A DNA stretch of 64,000 nucleotides from Mactromeris polynyma (Eukaryota > Mollusca > Bivalvia > Venerida > Mactridae): the NCBI GenBank assembly GCA_032209605.1, contig JASFXZ010000018.1, forward strand, positions 2,917,904 to 2,981,903. The letters run 5' to 3'. This document shows, in pieces, positions 34,584-47,580 of this stretch. The translations under genes were made by a program, and so were the position numbers. Every line of letters starts with the position of its first letter. Position 1 is the stretch's first letter. Below the pieces are notes generated by a model, which saw only the letters and a list, made by a program, of their open reading frames with translations, did no database searches and had not been told where the DNA came from.

Positions 34584-34880
34584 CTAATGTACGAATGTTG
34601 ACATCTGCACTAATGCTTGAATTACCAACACGATTATGTACGTAAACCTTCACTTGGTATGGTGTGTTTGGTTCTAGTTTGGTAAGAGTGTAATTCATTT
34701 TTACATCATCACTCTCAGTGAAATAAATACTCTTCCATTCTATGTCAGACAATTTCTTGTATAACAATACGAATGTTTGAATTGGTCCACCATTGAATCC
34801 TGGTTTCCATTGTATAGTTGCCTCTGTTGTTTTGATAAGACTACTAATTGGACCAAATTCTGTCGGTAAATCTGGTATAT
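34584..34880 (-). CDS. IgSF receptor, fibronectin type III exon
   Basis: A 297-bp exon, phase 1-1, with a TGCTAG acceptor and GTTTGT donor. It reads DIPDLPTEFGPIS, then TTEATIQWKPGFNGGPIQTF (the conserved Trp of strand B), VLLYKKLSDIEWKSIYF, and LTKLEPNTPYQVKVYVHN, where LxPxTxYxVxVxAxN is the FN3 signature of strands E-F. It ends GNSSISADVNIRTLG. FN3 modules usually sit between Ig domains and the membrane, as here. Confidence 0.88.
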
Positions 34881-35032
34881 CTAGCAGGAGAATTAAAGTA
34901 CTTTTCATTTAACAAAGCAGTAGTACCTTATAAATGTTTAGACATGTGTGAGAAATGCATAAAAAACATTTCAAAAACATTTTGAGTAAAATAATGAAAA
35001 GAAAAGAGTCATTATGATAATTCTGATTTGCT

Positions 35033-35110
35033 TCACTGGCGTAGTGGTCCAGGGGTACATCACTTGACTCCAGATCCGAAGGTCGGGAGTTCGAGCCCCA
35101 CAATGTGTGG
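35033..35110 (+). repeat. tRNA-Trp-like SINE head
   Basis: A box TGGCGTAGTGGTCC (35037-35050), anticodon-loop-like CTCCAGA (CCA, Trp) and B box GAGTTCGAGCCCC (35087-35099). The anticodon stem pairs poorly, so it is a SINE or tRNA pseudogene rather than a gene. It lies in the intron between the FN3 and fifth Ig exons. Confidence 0.65.
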
Positions 35111-35379
35111 GGTTTGATCACGAACTTCGCAATCGCTAAAATAGGTGCGAGTTCTGGTTGGTAGCCAGAAAGCAGTCATCGAGAGTGATTAGTATAAGTT
35201 GTAAGAACTTGTTTCACAATCGATGTAAACAATTAAATTTAAACTAACACTTTGCTCCACTGACTCCAACTGATAAAGCGTTTTTATTCAAATGATAAAC
35301 CGTGTTGCTTTCTAAAAAGCACCAAATTATGGTTGACAACAACATTAAATACATTGACTACAATATAACGAAATATTAC

Positions 35380-35706
35380 CTTCTGCTTCAAGAGCAAACG
35401 TCTTTTCCATCGTACCCACATCATTATGGATCGTTACTTTATACTGTCCAAACTCAGAGACAGTCACATTGTGAAATTTGAGTTCCAATTGCATACTTTT
35501 GATATGAATTCCGTTTATTTTTACAAGATTCTTTGTCATAGTCAGTTGAGTGGTATTCTTCAAATTAGTTTCGTCTTTATTATCTATTTTTTTCCAAACA
35601 ACAGAAGATGGAACAGGATACGCAAGTACAGACAAGCGTAGTGTTGCTGGGTTACGTTGCGCACTGTATACTGTATCATCAATGATTCCAAAAGGTTGAG
35701 GCTGAC
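35380..35706 (-). CDS. IgSF receptor, fifth Ig-type exon lacking both core cysteines
   Basis: A 327-bp exon, phase 1-1, with a TTTAATAG acceptor and GTAATA donor. It reads QPQPFGIIDDTVYSAQRNPA, then LRLSVLAYPVPSSVVWKK, then MQLELKFHNVTVSEFGQYKV and TIHNDVGTMEKTFALEAE. Strand B Ser (RLSV) and strand F Lys (QYKV) occupy the positions of the usual disulphide cysteines, while the core Trp (VVWKK) and the GxYxV tyrosine corner are kept. The fold is therefore Ig-like (I-set) but without the canonical disulphide. There is one N-glycosylation sequon in FHNVT. Confidence 0.85.
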
Positions 35707-36330
35707 CTATTAAAATAACACAAAGGCAATATGATTACTCTGTATCGCTCACCTGAGATATACTGATGTGATGTAATGTGTGTGCTACGTTAGGAAATAA
35801 ACATCAGCAACAAGTGACATACCACAATTATATTGACAACAGTCACTGCATCCACTTAGAGCTAAATGTTTTAGGAACCCTAATTTACAAACACATTTTA
35901 ACCACTACTAGTGTTTGAAATAAAAATCATCACTAGGTAATGAATAGCATGGGTAAAATCCTGTACAACTCATACAATTTTGTATCAAGCTTTTATGATT
36001 TTGAAAAAATAATATCACCTGCGAAACACTGCAGATGTGCAAAAATATTCATACTTGCGCTCAATGTCAAAATCGCCCATCATCATTGCTATTCAATCAT
36101 TTAAAACAACAATTTACATCATAAACAAGAAATTGTTAATATTAAATCGTACACCAATTGCTCATCAGGGTACACAGATATTCTAGTGATACAAGGCCTT
36201 TCTAAGATATCATCATGTGACCTAGTTTTTTACCCAAAATGACTCATTATTGTTTTGATGAGGTTTCATATCATTCAGGTAGAAAATTTGGCCATTTTCC
36301 ACCAGGATAATTTAAAACACTCGATATTTA
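35707..36330. repeat. IgSF intron with a decayed GACCTAG-type repeat
   Basis: CTGTATCGCTCACCTGAG near 35740 and GTGACCTAGTTTTTTACCCA near 36210 match the bivalve-type tandem family. No gene. Confidence 0.5.
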
Positions 36331-36861
36331 CAAACAAGAAAGCCAAGAGAGCCTGCTCCTCTACCGGCTACAATGTGCACATAGACCTTTGATATGCATT
36401 TTCTGTACAAGACATTTTTCAAAATTATTCCCTATATAACTCCATAGAAAACGTGTGACCCCAAGGACAGGGTGGGTTTTGACTATAAAAAGCCATTCAG
36501 TTTCGGAAAAGAAAATTTCAAAAGATTTCCCCGTGTAAGTCTATAGAAAACCTGTGACCAAAGAACGGAGTAGGTTTTCACCCCAGAGGCATAATTTGAA
36601 CTGTCAGTAGGGGACCTGACTACACTATGCTAAAGACCTGGGGGCCGTTTCAGAAAGCTTCTTATCTAAAGTACTTTCTTATCTTAAATTTCCGATTTAA
36701 GAAGATTTTTAAGAACTTCTTAAACCGTTTCAGAAAGCGTTTCTTAAATTCGCTTTCTTAAGATTTTCTTAAGGTTTTCTTAAGGATCGGAAAAAGGTGA
36801 GCCAGTCTGATATATGACGTCACGCGCACTTGATTTGTATGCAGACGAACGTAAACAAACA

Positions 36862-37525
36862 TGGCTGAGTAATTGGAGGGCGGAAGAATGTGGTGTTCTC
36901 GTGGATAAGTGCGTCCAGAACTCTACTACTGTGTCTGGCTAATTTTCCAACAAATTATCGCCGTGAGACTTTTGGGCCAAATGCGGCAATAATCATTGTT
37001 GGCAAAACGCTTGGAAAGAAATGTGAGTTTTCACGTGTTTAATTTTTCCAATTACCATTAGTTTTATTCACTTCAGTCAAAGCTACCGACCACTGACCGA
37101 TAGATATTTGTATTCAAACGTACGTTTCGAACTGTCCTTTCATTATTCTGTCCTGTTGTGTGGTTTCCCAATTCTAAATATAGACCAAATTAGTATGCAA
37201 ATGAGCCTAGGTGACCCGCGAAATGTTTGTTGAATATGATAACGGACGTGTACTGGATTTTACGTCGTTTATATGTTATTATTGTCTCTGCCGGATAAAA
37301 TATTTATAGAGGTTAGTGTTTTTTATGTTTATCATACTAATGAGAATGTAAAATGTGCTGTTGTAAGAAATTATTGTGTAATTTGTTGGCAATTTAGACG
37401 ATAATTTCTAGTCCGGACGTCAGGACGTGAAATCAACAAAATGGTGGAATGACATTCGTGACCTCGAAGCGTCACGGTTTCATCTGTCACCTGAACTATT
37501 GAATGACATTTTAAAACTGGTTTAA
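36862..37525 (+). pseudogene. Myb/SANT-like remnant in the 6.2 kb element
   Basis: Near 36875 the plus strand reads NWRAEECGVLVDKCVQ followed by a stop and FSNKL; near 37410, after about 400 bp with GT/AG-like borders, SGRQDVKSTKWWNDIRDLE. The spacing of Trp residues (KWWNDI) fits the third helix of Myb/SANT-like domains encoded by Harbinger-type elements. It is heavily decayed and split over frames. Confidence 0.45.
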
Positions 37526-37829
37526 CACAGGTCAGTATGAAAACAATCTCTAGTCAGTTTTCATCTGCAAAAACAGCCATTACTATCCCTTCGATTTAAT
37601 ATGCCATTTGGTTCCAGATTTTGTTGATGAACTAGAGGTTGTAAACCAGTTGTAGGCCTTTACTTTGGCAACACTTGCACCATACCCTTTCCATGGTCAG
37701 CAATAGTGTGATTGTAAAGGGTAAACTGACCTTAATTGTGTATGGCCATGAATTGCACTTTCATATTTTTTATTGGACAACACATGTACTTTAAATGATA
37801 TCTTTAAATATGTGTTTGTTCTTTTGTTA

Positions 37830-38600
37830 GGTCAAACATGATATGCAGCACAGATATCCACATACATTACAGTTTTGACTATGCACAGTAGGTGCTTTAC
37901 CATCAGTATGCACAACAGGCTGGGTCCCTCTTTTTCAAGATGCCAAGGAAATGCCAGTGCTGTGGAGTTTGCTATGAGGCATCAGGTGCATTGCTAAAGA
38001 CAGTATATTTATACATCATTAAGTAAGTACATGTATGGTATAGTATTTAATGTACATGATAACAGAGTAGGCTAATGTCCAGTCTGACTTTGGACAAAAA
38101 GTAATCTGAAAATCTTACTTGGGACATTTGTCACAGAGTGACAGGGTAATAAACAACTTCAAAAAGTTATATATACTATTATTCCCCTACACAATTTTTA
38201 ATTAATTGATTTTGAAATGGTGATAATTTTCAGCGTTTGGTTCTATCTCTTGCTATGATGGCAATTGAGCACCTGATTGTAATACATGTAATTGTTTATA
38301 ATTTGTTTTACTGTCTTATTTTACATTAAACATGCAAATATATTTTCCAGGGACTCTCATTTTCTACCTGGTGGATGAGCAATACTTGAGCCAGTGTAAG
38401 AAAGGGAGTAAATAGTGTGATATCTATGCTGCATCACCAATTTGATTACCATGGGTATGGTGAGAAGCCAGTAACATTACATATGGACAAATGCAGTGGG
38501 CAAAACAAGAACAACACAAGGGTAAACCTTCATTTCTTCAGTCCTAAAAAATGTGGAAGGTTGCAAAATATTTATATTGCATTTACTTTAAGTCGCTGAA
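37830..38600 (+). pseudogene. DDE-like transposase scrap with CSGQNKNN motif
   Basis: The first piece (about 37860-38025) reads IHYSFDYAQ, a stop, then LFFKMPRKCQCCGVCYEASG. The second (about 38405-38545) reads SMLHHQFDYHGYGEKPVTLH and MDKCSGQNKNN. I recognise this pairing (FDYAQ then HxDNCxGQNKNN) from uncharacterised transposase-like proteins of many metazoans, but not the family name. The two Asp residues could be catalytic. The frame is broken by stops and the C-terminal part was not found. Confidence 0.5.
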
Positions 38601-41099
38601 AGGATTAAACTGTATACTTTATATACAACACATGATTTATCCATGCAAAATTCACATATACAAGCTAGTAGCAAATCCGTACTGTTACCCTGTGACAATG
38701 TTTTTACCCTATGACATTACATTTTTACCCTGTTACGTTTAATTTTTAATTTATTATGTGTAGTTTATATGTCTGTGTAATCCACATGCACAACATACTT
38801 TTCTTTAAGCTGTGTTTACTTTTTTCAGAATGATGTCAACAAGACCAGGAATTGTGTATGTCCCCAAGAATACACAAGAAAGATATTAGAATCCTCAAAA
38901 GGAATGTTGATATAATTATCTGGTCTCCCCTGATAGACTACCAATATCTGGAATATTGATATTTCCATTCAAAATCTAGTAAACATTAAGCTATAATAAG
39001 CGCATTTCAACAATAAACAAAAAAAACATGTATACCTTCATAGTTGTTTATTTGTATACCAAATATTTTATTGACATTTAACTGTAAAATAACGACTGAC
39101 ATTTGTGTGGATGCCTAGCAAACAAGATAATATATCATTTTTAAAAAATTGCATTATTCCTGAATTTATTGAAACAGCATGGCATGTCAAGTAAAGAACA
39201 TACCAAAAACATGCTATACAATAAATGATGGGTAGTCACTTATTGTCCAACAAACTGTTAAAATAGTAAACAATCCTCAAACTAGTCACAACAATGTCTC
39301 AATCAACAATACATGTATTCTGCATAGAAACTGTAACAAAACGAAAAGTATAGCAAGCTTTATTTTCTAATAGATAGTTCCCCCAATTATTTTGTATCAT
39401 AATTTCATGACATTTTAATGTACTTTGTACTTACAAATATTAATGAATTAATGTATATATACTGCACAATTCAGTCCAAATAATAAAAGATCTAACAGAA
39501 CTAGTCAGTTCATACAAATATTTGCAACATGTATACAAGTTCAGATAATTATCATTAAACATTAATCACATTGCTTATTTCACACTGAAATTTCAGACAT
39601 TCCATGAAGTGTAAATAAATACTGTCCAACTCACTCCAACATTTCACCAAACAAATAATTAATGCTTGCTATTAAGTATATTTATACACAAAACTGTAAT
39701 GTACAAACAACATTATAACAAAAATATACATTCATGTGCTGGTTGACTTAATTTAAACATAGCAACCGAAGTATTAATCTGAAAATGTTCTTGGGCATTT
39801 TGTTTCAATTTTTACATTAATATATGTATAATTGTGAAATATTTCTGAACTGACAACAACAATATACTGGATGATAATTCTAAACAACTTTTAACACATG
39901 TTGACAGTGTGTAGTGTGTAAACTAGATAAATTAAGTATGAATAATGTTACATCACCATGAGAGGACTGGTAAATTTAGAAGTATTACTGGCCCAGACAG
40001 AATATTACTGGCCCTGAAATTAATGACCAAAATAGTCGAATACACTATCATATTAAGCTATTTTATGTGGTTAAAGTCTAATACATAACTTGCTATAAAC
40101 CAATGAAAATCATTGAAGACAGTTATGGGGCATATTGAAATATATATACAGTCAAGATATGGCTATTTTTGTTCACTGAGAATCCAGCGGCCAGTGTAAT
40201 TGTAAATTTCATTGGTCCTCTTCATACTTCACTAGTGACGTCCGAGGTCTGACGGTATTTCGCATTGACTGGTATATTGAGACCACCTTTTGAATACAAC
40301 AAAAAAGTCGCAGCAACTATTTGAATCGATTCTGCAGCACATTCCATCCTTTTAATTTTCCAGACACCAAAGTGCCAATGTGTGTCCGACAACCATGGTT
40401 GACATCTCAAACGTTTTGTGGAGCCCTTTAATTTAAAAACAATTATAACAATAACGTGCCCAAGTAAATCATCCATTTCTTTAAAAATGCAGTACTTAAT
40501 ATTTAATAATAACATCCAAAAATATCATATCTAGAAAGCATATCATGTTATTAAGATGAATTGATCGTGAAAAATACGACATAATGAATAGGTTATAAAA
40601 CATCATTTCTACTTTCAGTAATAATAAAACAAACATGACAATATAATGGTATACAAACATACTAGATACCTGTTAGAAAGGTGACATAATTCATACCATA
40701 ATCGGGTGTTGTTTTTCTTCTGACCACATGTATTGTAAAAGTGTACCTGACAGAAACAAAGAAAACAAAATTAGCACTTGTTTTAAAATTCAACAAATAT
40801 TCAATAAAGATGTTTAAAACTTTTGACATGATTATAACTTTTTAAAGAAAGAACATAATTAATTATAAGAGTAATGGACTGAATAAAGTTAAATAATTGA
40901 AGCATATTTTTTTCGAGATTTGTATTTTCATTAAAAGGCTAAATAGGTTTAGTGATAATACCTGATAATGTATTTCTCCAACTTATTATTACTCAAAATA
41001 ATGATGAATCATGCTTGCCACAGTATTATCACCCTAAATCCATACATTCTGATTCACCAATCAGGACAACACATGATTACCTGAAAAAGAACACAAAAT
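38601..41099. other. Interior of the 6.2 kb element, unassigned
   Basis: AT-rich with a 97-codon minus ORF (40515-40222) of unknown nature. No domain was recognised. Confidence 0.35.
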
Positions 41100-41600
41100 T
41101 GAAAATATATTATGCATAGACACCATGGCCAAATGTAAGGGATCTATCTGGAGAACTTGAGGTTGAAGGTTCAAAGCCCAGTAAGCCATCAGATAGTGGA
41201 AATAACAATAGATGTTTGTAAAACATTATGCCCACTGACCTTGAACCAAGACCCCAAAATCAATAGGGTTCTTCTGATACCCAAGGTGAATGTGTGGACC
41301 AAGTTTGAGGATGATAGGCAGGGGCGTAGCTAGGAGGTTTGTGATGTGTACGCAAGATCCTTTTTGCGCGGGGTCCGGGGTTCTATATTGTCTGTAGTGA
41401 CTTCTGGGCGCATTCTTATCCCTGAATTGAATGAAGTTTTTTTAATGCAGATTTGAACTCTGCGTACTCTGCGTACAGGATGAAAAGGTTAAAGACTAAC
41501 GGACGGACCTACCGACAGACAGACCGACATGTCATTGTGCATCCCAATATATACCGTCTCTTCTTCAAAGGTGGACATGATAAAGGTTACTATTTGCCTA
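41100..41600 (+). repeat. SINE-like and simple repeat scraps
   Basis: A weak tRNA-like pair (A-box-like CATGGCCAAATG, B-box-like AGGTTCAAAGCCC near 41172) is followed by CACTGACCTTGAACCAAGAC and AGGGGCGTAGCTAGG phrases, which look like interspersed repeat ends, and by a run of GACCGACAGACA-type words near 41500. Confidence 0.4.
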
Positions 41601-42640
41601 TCCCCAGGTGCATGTCAGTAAAGGATAGGAACCGAAAGTAATATGTGCTCAGAAAGAAGGTATCTTAGAAGTCAGAAATTAATAGTAATAATATAGAGGT
41701 GATATTTAACTACATGGTTAGCCATAGTGTTTGCAACTACAGATGTCATTCTGAAATGTGTAAAGCAGTTGCATTCCAAGTTGTCAGCTGCACTGGCATC
41801 TACATCAACTGATATTTGCTTTTCAAAATCAAAAGTTGACTTACATATAGAATCATACTCTGAATCACATAAACTTGAAGTATCGCTACTTTCTGCATCG
41901 AGGAAGCTGAAAACAGTTTTAACTTTCGTCTTGTTGTGAATGTGGGAAATTCAAACGTTGAGCATTATACAGCCCAAATGAATTCAAAATCAGAAATCCG
42001 AGATATTGTGTACAGAATGGTACTCCTTTGACATCAATTAAAAACAAATGCAAATTTAAGCGGCCATCAAGTTGGTATTTAAGGTAAACAAACGCTTTAA
42101 AATGGCAATCTGGCAAATCCGGATACATCCGTATATAAATTTGCATCCGAAAGCACTTACATTTCATAAATCAGACGATTTAAATAAGTTGAAACGAACT
42201 GTTACTTACAAAATGATGTTTGTTGATACTGTCGTATGTAGTCCTTTAGTTGGCATAGACGCAACATGGCGAAATAAACATTTTTATTCCCCTGTAATCG
42301 TATCCATCGTGAAACTTCTCAGGGGAGATCTCTGCCGACTGAATCACAATTATATCGTTTCCGTATGGTCTCACGAAACTATCGAGTTGATGTTACAGTA
42401 AGTTTATCAACACTGATCATACACTATCAAAATTAAATTAAATAAAGTTAATTCTGATCAGAGAGAGCGAGTTTACTTCTCAATTTGAATGAAATCTATC
42501 GACAATGTTTACGTCAAGTTTTCTCTATGACGTCATCTGAGCCACTAGCCCAAAATCCGCAGCCACAGCCACATATATATATCGAGAAACAATCGTTTTT
42601 CGCGAAACCCGTCGTCTGTTGACATTATATATAAAGATGG
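41601..42640. other. Interior of the 6.2 kb element, unassigned ORFs
   Basis: Contains plus ORFs 41727-41939 (70 aa) and 42072-42401 (109 aa). They show no domain I can name. They may be transposon-encoded exons. Confidence 0.3.
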
Positions 42641-43215
42641 CGGCCATATTTACGCAAAAACGCTCGAGTTAAGAAAGGTGTGACGTTATCTTAAAGTTAC
42701 GAACGTTCTTAAGAAGTTCTTAACTAAGAAAGGCTTTCTGAAACGCGTTTTTTGGTTAAGAACTTCTTAAGAACGTTCTTAAGCTAAGAAGTTCCTTAAG
42801 AAGCTTTCTGAAACGGCCCCCTGGTTCTGGACAATAAGATTTTCAAAGATATTCCCTATAAAAGTCTATGTAAAACATATGACCCCTGGGGTGGGGCTAA
42901 TTTTGATCATAGGGACATGATTGGAACAATCTTGGTAGAGACTACTCAAAAATATTACATACTAAATATGAAAGGGCTGGACAAGAAGATTCTTAAAACT
43001 TTCGAATTTACATCTATTTAAGCTCTTGTAACCTATTCATGCAACAGAACATAACCATTTGAGCAACTTTGAAAGAGGACAAAAAAATGAACATTCCTGT
43101 GAAGTTTAGTCAAAACTGGCCAATCAGTTTATGAGGAGATGTCGTTTGAATGAAAAGTTAACAGACTGACACACATACAAACAGACACACACGACGGACA
43201 ATTCACCAGGATAGA

Positions 43216-43768
43216 AACTATCCGGCATTTGGCCAGTAGAGCTAAAACCCATAACTAATGCAAAATGTCTACCACCTAAAATAAGAAATGATTTTAAATG
43301 AAAGCCCCTGTCAGCAATGTATTATCTAAAGCAAATCATACTAAAACCATATTAAAGGTAATCGTAATAGACATCTGAAAACTCATTTTATCAAATATTA
43401 TCAAAATGAAGTCTTCCAGTGTGACAACTCAAGATATTAGTGCAACCAGTCTACATTTTGTATACTTATACCAAAATTCTTGGAGATGAAAAACATCTGC
43501 CAGAAAATTTAAAACTAAACAAAGACTATAAAGCTTGTGTTTACTGTGTAATAAACTATGCACCAAGATTAATGTCAATGACCCCATTTTGCTAACATGC
43601 ATGTTTGAAAATGGAATAAAAACTTTATTTTTCTAGATACTTCTTGGTGATTTGAGAATTTCATATAGTTTCCAAAAAGGGTAATGAATTAACATAGCAT
43701 TCAATTAAGATGTTATAACTGATAGCGATGTGTATATGCTACATTGGGACAAACCCGTTAGTAGTATA
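43216..43768. other. IgSF intron sequence
   Basis: Nothing recognised. Confidence 0.35.
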
Positions 43769-45870
43769 ACCCTTTCCCTTTCGGGAATTACGACGTTATA
43801 ATTCATACATAATCATCTAAAACCATATTTTTGGACAATGAATATATAATATCTACCCTTAATCTGCAATATTACGTAATAAAACCATTGGGTTCCTATT
43901 GCAGTTTTTAAGTAATTGACCGATAAATAAACACAATTGAAGACTTGATCACACGTGTTAATCATGGGAAATTCAAGTGGTCATATCTGGATATTTCTGG
44001 TTCAGGGTTAATGTATTCAAGCGAGTTAAAAATAATTGACCAATCAATAACCATAAAGATCACGTTTGACCCTAAGGTGAAAGGTCATAGCGCACCGCTT
44101 CTGTGCACACGCATAAGTCACGGGTCACTTCCGAGTTCAACACTCTACTGTAAACAACAATGCCTGATAGCGAAAGCGATTTTGAGGGATCTAGTCCTAG
44201 TGATATTGGGTCTGATCTTGACTTAGATGTTTCTGATGTATCGTCCATTAGCGATTTATCTGATGTTTCGTCTGTAGATCTTCTCGACGCCAATTTAGAT
44301 GATGAATGGACGAATAATTTCTCCAATCTGCAGGTTCGTACTCGGCGTTTTCGTAATGTATCGTGTTCCTGATAAATGACATGCGCTGTATGCTTCGTGT
44401 AAAAAATCGTTGAACTTTAATTATTTTGTACTTTACATATTTATGAGAAACGATTATTTGATATCATCCGTAGGCAAGGCAAATCTTTTATTCATAATTT
44501 CTGAGTGTTGCACATGTAACTCACTTATAACAAATTTTATTTATGTTTTGTTGCATCATAAAATTTATTACAATGAGTTATCAGTTTATTTACAACCTGC
44601 TATTCTTATTTCAGTTTGATGAGTTCCAGCAGGCCCATGGTCCGGTGTTACCTGATGGGTTTGATGTGGAGACTGCTAGTCCACTAGACTATTTCTGGCT
44701 TCTGATGAAACCAGATTTGTTTGTGGACATAGCCCGGTATACCAACCGCTATGTTCAGTGGCGACTTGGGCAAGATGGTGAAGTGGGTGCGTGCGCCTTG
44801 GAATGACACTACCTTTGTGGAGATACGTGCTTTTATTGGTATTAACATTTTGATGGGAGTGAATTCTTTGCCTGAATCAGATGATTACTGGTCCAGTGAT
44901 AAGGCATTAGGAAATGACTAAGTGCAGTCAACTATGACTTGTAAGAGATACCAACAGTTGAACAAGTATTTTCATGTTGCCGACCGTGCCACAGAACTTC
45001 CAAGGAACCATCCTAATTATGATCGGTGTTGTAATGTCCGTCCTGTGATCGACCATGTTACGGATACATTCAGGGATACTTATATTACATCGAGGGAAGT
45101 GTCTGAGGCTATGGTTAAGTTTTCGGGGGGCTGTCAGTGCCATTAGTGACATCCTTATTAGGGAATTGATTATATAGTTGTTGGACAGTGCAAAGTAATA
45201 GGAAAGGATTTCTTCCAGAACTTAAGAAGCCACGCACACTCCAGAATCTTGGGGATTATTCTGTTCTGCAGAAAGGTGGCTCCCATCTCACAGCCACGGT
45301 ATGGATGGACCGTAAGCCTGTCAATACATTGTCAACCCTCAGTCAGTCAACATCTGTACTGGAAGCGAGACGTCATGTAGGTGCCAACCTGGTTCAAGTG
45401 CAACAGCCACATTCTTTGTTTGCCTACAACAAATTCACGGGAGGTGTGGACCTACACAACCAGTACCGTATGAAGTACAACGTTGGAAGGAACTCTAAAT
45501 GTTGGTGGCAGTATCTCTTCTGGTTTCTTGTGAACTGTGCTTTAGTAAATAGTTACATTATCTACAAGGAAGTATCGCAGCCGTAGATCAAGAAGAAGAG
45601 GTACCGTCACAAGGAGTTCAGGATTGAACTGATGAAACTTTTGATTGGGGGATATTCCAACAGGAAGAGAGGACTTAGTGACCCAACTCATGAACATGTA
45701 GCTCAAGAGAAAGTTGGGGCACATGTTCACGTGAGACTGCCAGGGAAGAGGAGGTGTTGGTATCACACCAAAGTGCTGAATGAACGGACCGAGACAGTGT
45801 ATGGTTGCACAGTTTGTAAGGTGCATTTGTGCAAAGATGGGTGTCACAACAGATACCACAACATGTGAAC
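43769..45870 (+). mobile_element. piggyBac-type transposon remnant
   Basis: The coding part is clear (44160-45868). A possible left end, ATAACCCTTTCCCTTTCGGG at about 43766, resembles a piggyBac terminus with a mutated TTAA. No matching right end was found, so limits are approximate. Confidence 0.7.
44160..45868 (+). pseudogene. piggyBac transposase (PGBD4-like), internally deleted
   Basis: Exon 1 (44160-44333) is an acidic Asp/Ser-rich N terminus ending at a CAG/GTTCGT junction. After an intron (acceptor TATTTCAG at 44614) comes FDEFQQAHGPVLPDGF. A frameshift near 44780 then leads to FIGINILMGVNSLPESDDYW and, after a stop, CKRYQQLNKYFHVADR. AMVKFSGG marks the first catalytic region, but the usual Asp before it is Ser. 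A deletion near 45130-45190 removes the second catalytic region. The third is present in FTGGVDLHNQYR. A cysteine-rich zinc-ribbon tail (GCTVCKVHLCKDGCHNRYH) closes it. The copy is dead. Confidence 0.87.
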
Positions 45871-47283
45871 TAGCCAATCTGTGTAGTAGGTGAGAGTACT
45901 GATTAGTTACCCAGGAAGCCGTCTTCAGTGTACATTGTAAATACTTGTATATTTATGTGAATAATATGTTTGAACAGTGGACAGTGAACACTTCATGGAT
46001 TTAAATAATATATATGTATAATTTTTGTGTAGGACCTGGTGTTAATAATTTTTGTGTGTATAAATGTGTAGATATTGGATTATGTGGATCAACCAGAATT
46101 CGTACTTCAAGCAGGTATCAGTTTGTAAATAGTTTATGTAAATTGATTCACTTTTCAAGATAATGTATTGGTTCAATTGAAATTGTTTGTTGTTTGAACA
46201 TTGATTTGTTGTATGTTGTAATTTACATTTCCAGTTTGATTTGTTGTATTTGTTCATTAAATGAAATGAACACTATATTTTGTAATTTCTTCTTCTTTTA
46301 CTTATTCCAATGTTATTATTACAACTTTAATTAAAAAAATACACAATCTGAAAGAAAAATATATTGGCTACAAACTTTACATTTACCATTTCGCTGTAGA
46401 AACAACACATATTATGCTACAATCAATTAAACATACAGTGGTAGTGAATCATGATTTTCTTAAAAAACCTCCATTGGGACAGTGTACTGATATCAGTCCT
46501 TATCTATTGGTGATCTGTATGCTAATTATTCTTGCCTTAATTGGTGTAAACTACTGATAAGCCTACTTCCTTATGGGGAAAAGTGTTAAACAGTTCTCAA
46601 ATTATGTTTCATCCAAGAAAAGTGTGGCCAGACGGAAGGATGGACAAAGCGGCAATAATATGCATACCTATCTGTAGGTAATATGAATTTCCCAAACTGT
46701 ACCAGATGTTAAGATTAACATGTCATTTAAGTATTGAGTTCTTTAAGTTGATATGTAAAGGGGAGTTTCTTTTGATTAAAGTGGTCAGCGTCACAACATA
46801 TGTGTCTGCATTGTGCTGCAAGACAATGTTTGGAATGCATTTTTAAGAGTGTTATGTCAAACTAGGTTACCAAACACTCCTTTATTCTGTACAAGTATTT
46901 GACTAATCACCATTTTTATATAACAATAATGGACATTACACATCATAATGATTACAGCTGTAAAAGGTATTATAAGACACAATATAATTGATATTATTGT
47001 AACATTGCCTTGGTGTCTGATTTGTTTTACTTTAATAGGTCACTTGGTCACATGACTTTTTTCTCACGACATATGACCACAAGACTAGCAGGACTATTTG
47101 TTTTAGCCAAGTGTTGCCATGTTATCTTTCTTCTGGACTTACTCAAACAATGGACGTTTCAATTAAATACTTTGTACAGTAGAATCCCGTTGGCTGGAAC
47201 TCAGTTGCGTCGAAAACCTTTGTTGACTCGAACTGATAATGAAGTCCCAATTGAATTTCCTATATAATCTTATTATCTATATA
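45871..47283. other. IgSF intron sequence
   Basis: AT-rich, with repeated TTGTTTGTTG-like low complexity near 46180-46260. No gene recognised. Confidence 0.35.
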
Positions 47284-47580
47284 TACTAGCGGAAAAAAGA
47301 AACTGTGCATGTGTAAAATGTTCATATATCCTTCAATTTTATAAATTAAATCTTGAAACTTTACACAGGTAAGTTGTGTATCCCTCTCGGTCATTTACAC
47401 TGGCCAGTGCATGAGTTGCACGGGTAGTTTGCCTGTCAGGCTAACGTCTTCTTTTTCACGTTTTTTCGTGCAGCAGACAATTGCAAACACGTTTGTCGCC
47501 TAAACCTGTGTTAAAACATAGTGTTGTTACATGTAAGACACAACACCAGGATAATTTTGAAAAACGTCGTTGATACGCCA

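Larger units (their letters stand above)
36641..42820. mobile_element. 6.2 kb TIR transposon with 3-bp CTG target duplication (PIF/Harbinger-like)
   Basis: Both ends begin GGGGCCGTTTCAGAAAGCTT and match for about 24 bp. Subterminal copies of GTTTCAGAAAGC and many TTAAGAACTTCTTAA-type words lie just inside each end. CTG flanks both sides (36638-36640 and 42821-42823), and the uninterrupted related repeat confirms the empty site. A 3-bp duplication and a Myb/SANT-like remnant point to PIF/Harbinger or ISL2EU, but the best coding scrap (37.8-38.6 kb) is of a family I cannot place. It lies in the IgSF intron between the fourth and fifth Ig exons. Confidence 0.85.
36331..43215. repeat. Interspersed repeat split by a 6.2 kb transposon
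   Basis: 36331-36640 and 42821-43215 are the two halves of one repeat related to that at 59.4 kb. It starts AAACAAGAAAGCC and has the recurring ATTCCCTATA and GACAAGAAGATT phrases. Its right half ends in ACACGACGGACA-like sequence. The 59.7 and 60.0 kb copies show the uninterrupted form. Confidence 0.75.

Noticed and set aside
43945..44226. ORF at 43945-44226 as part of the piggyBac gene
   Set aside because: It ends across the better-supported start at 44160 in another frame and shows no domain.
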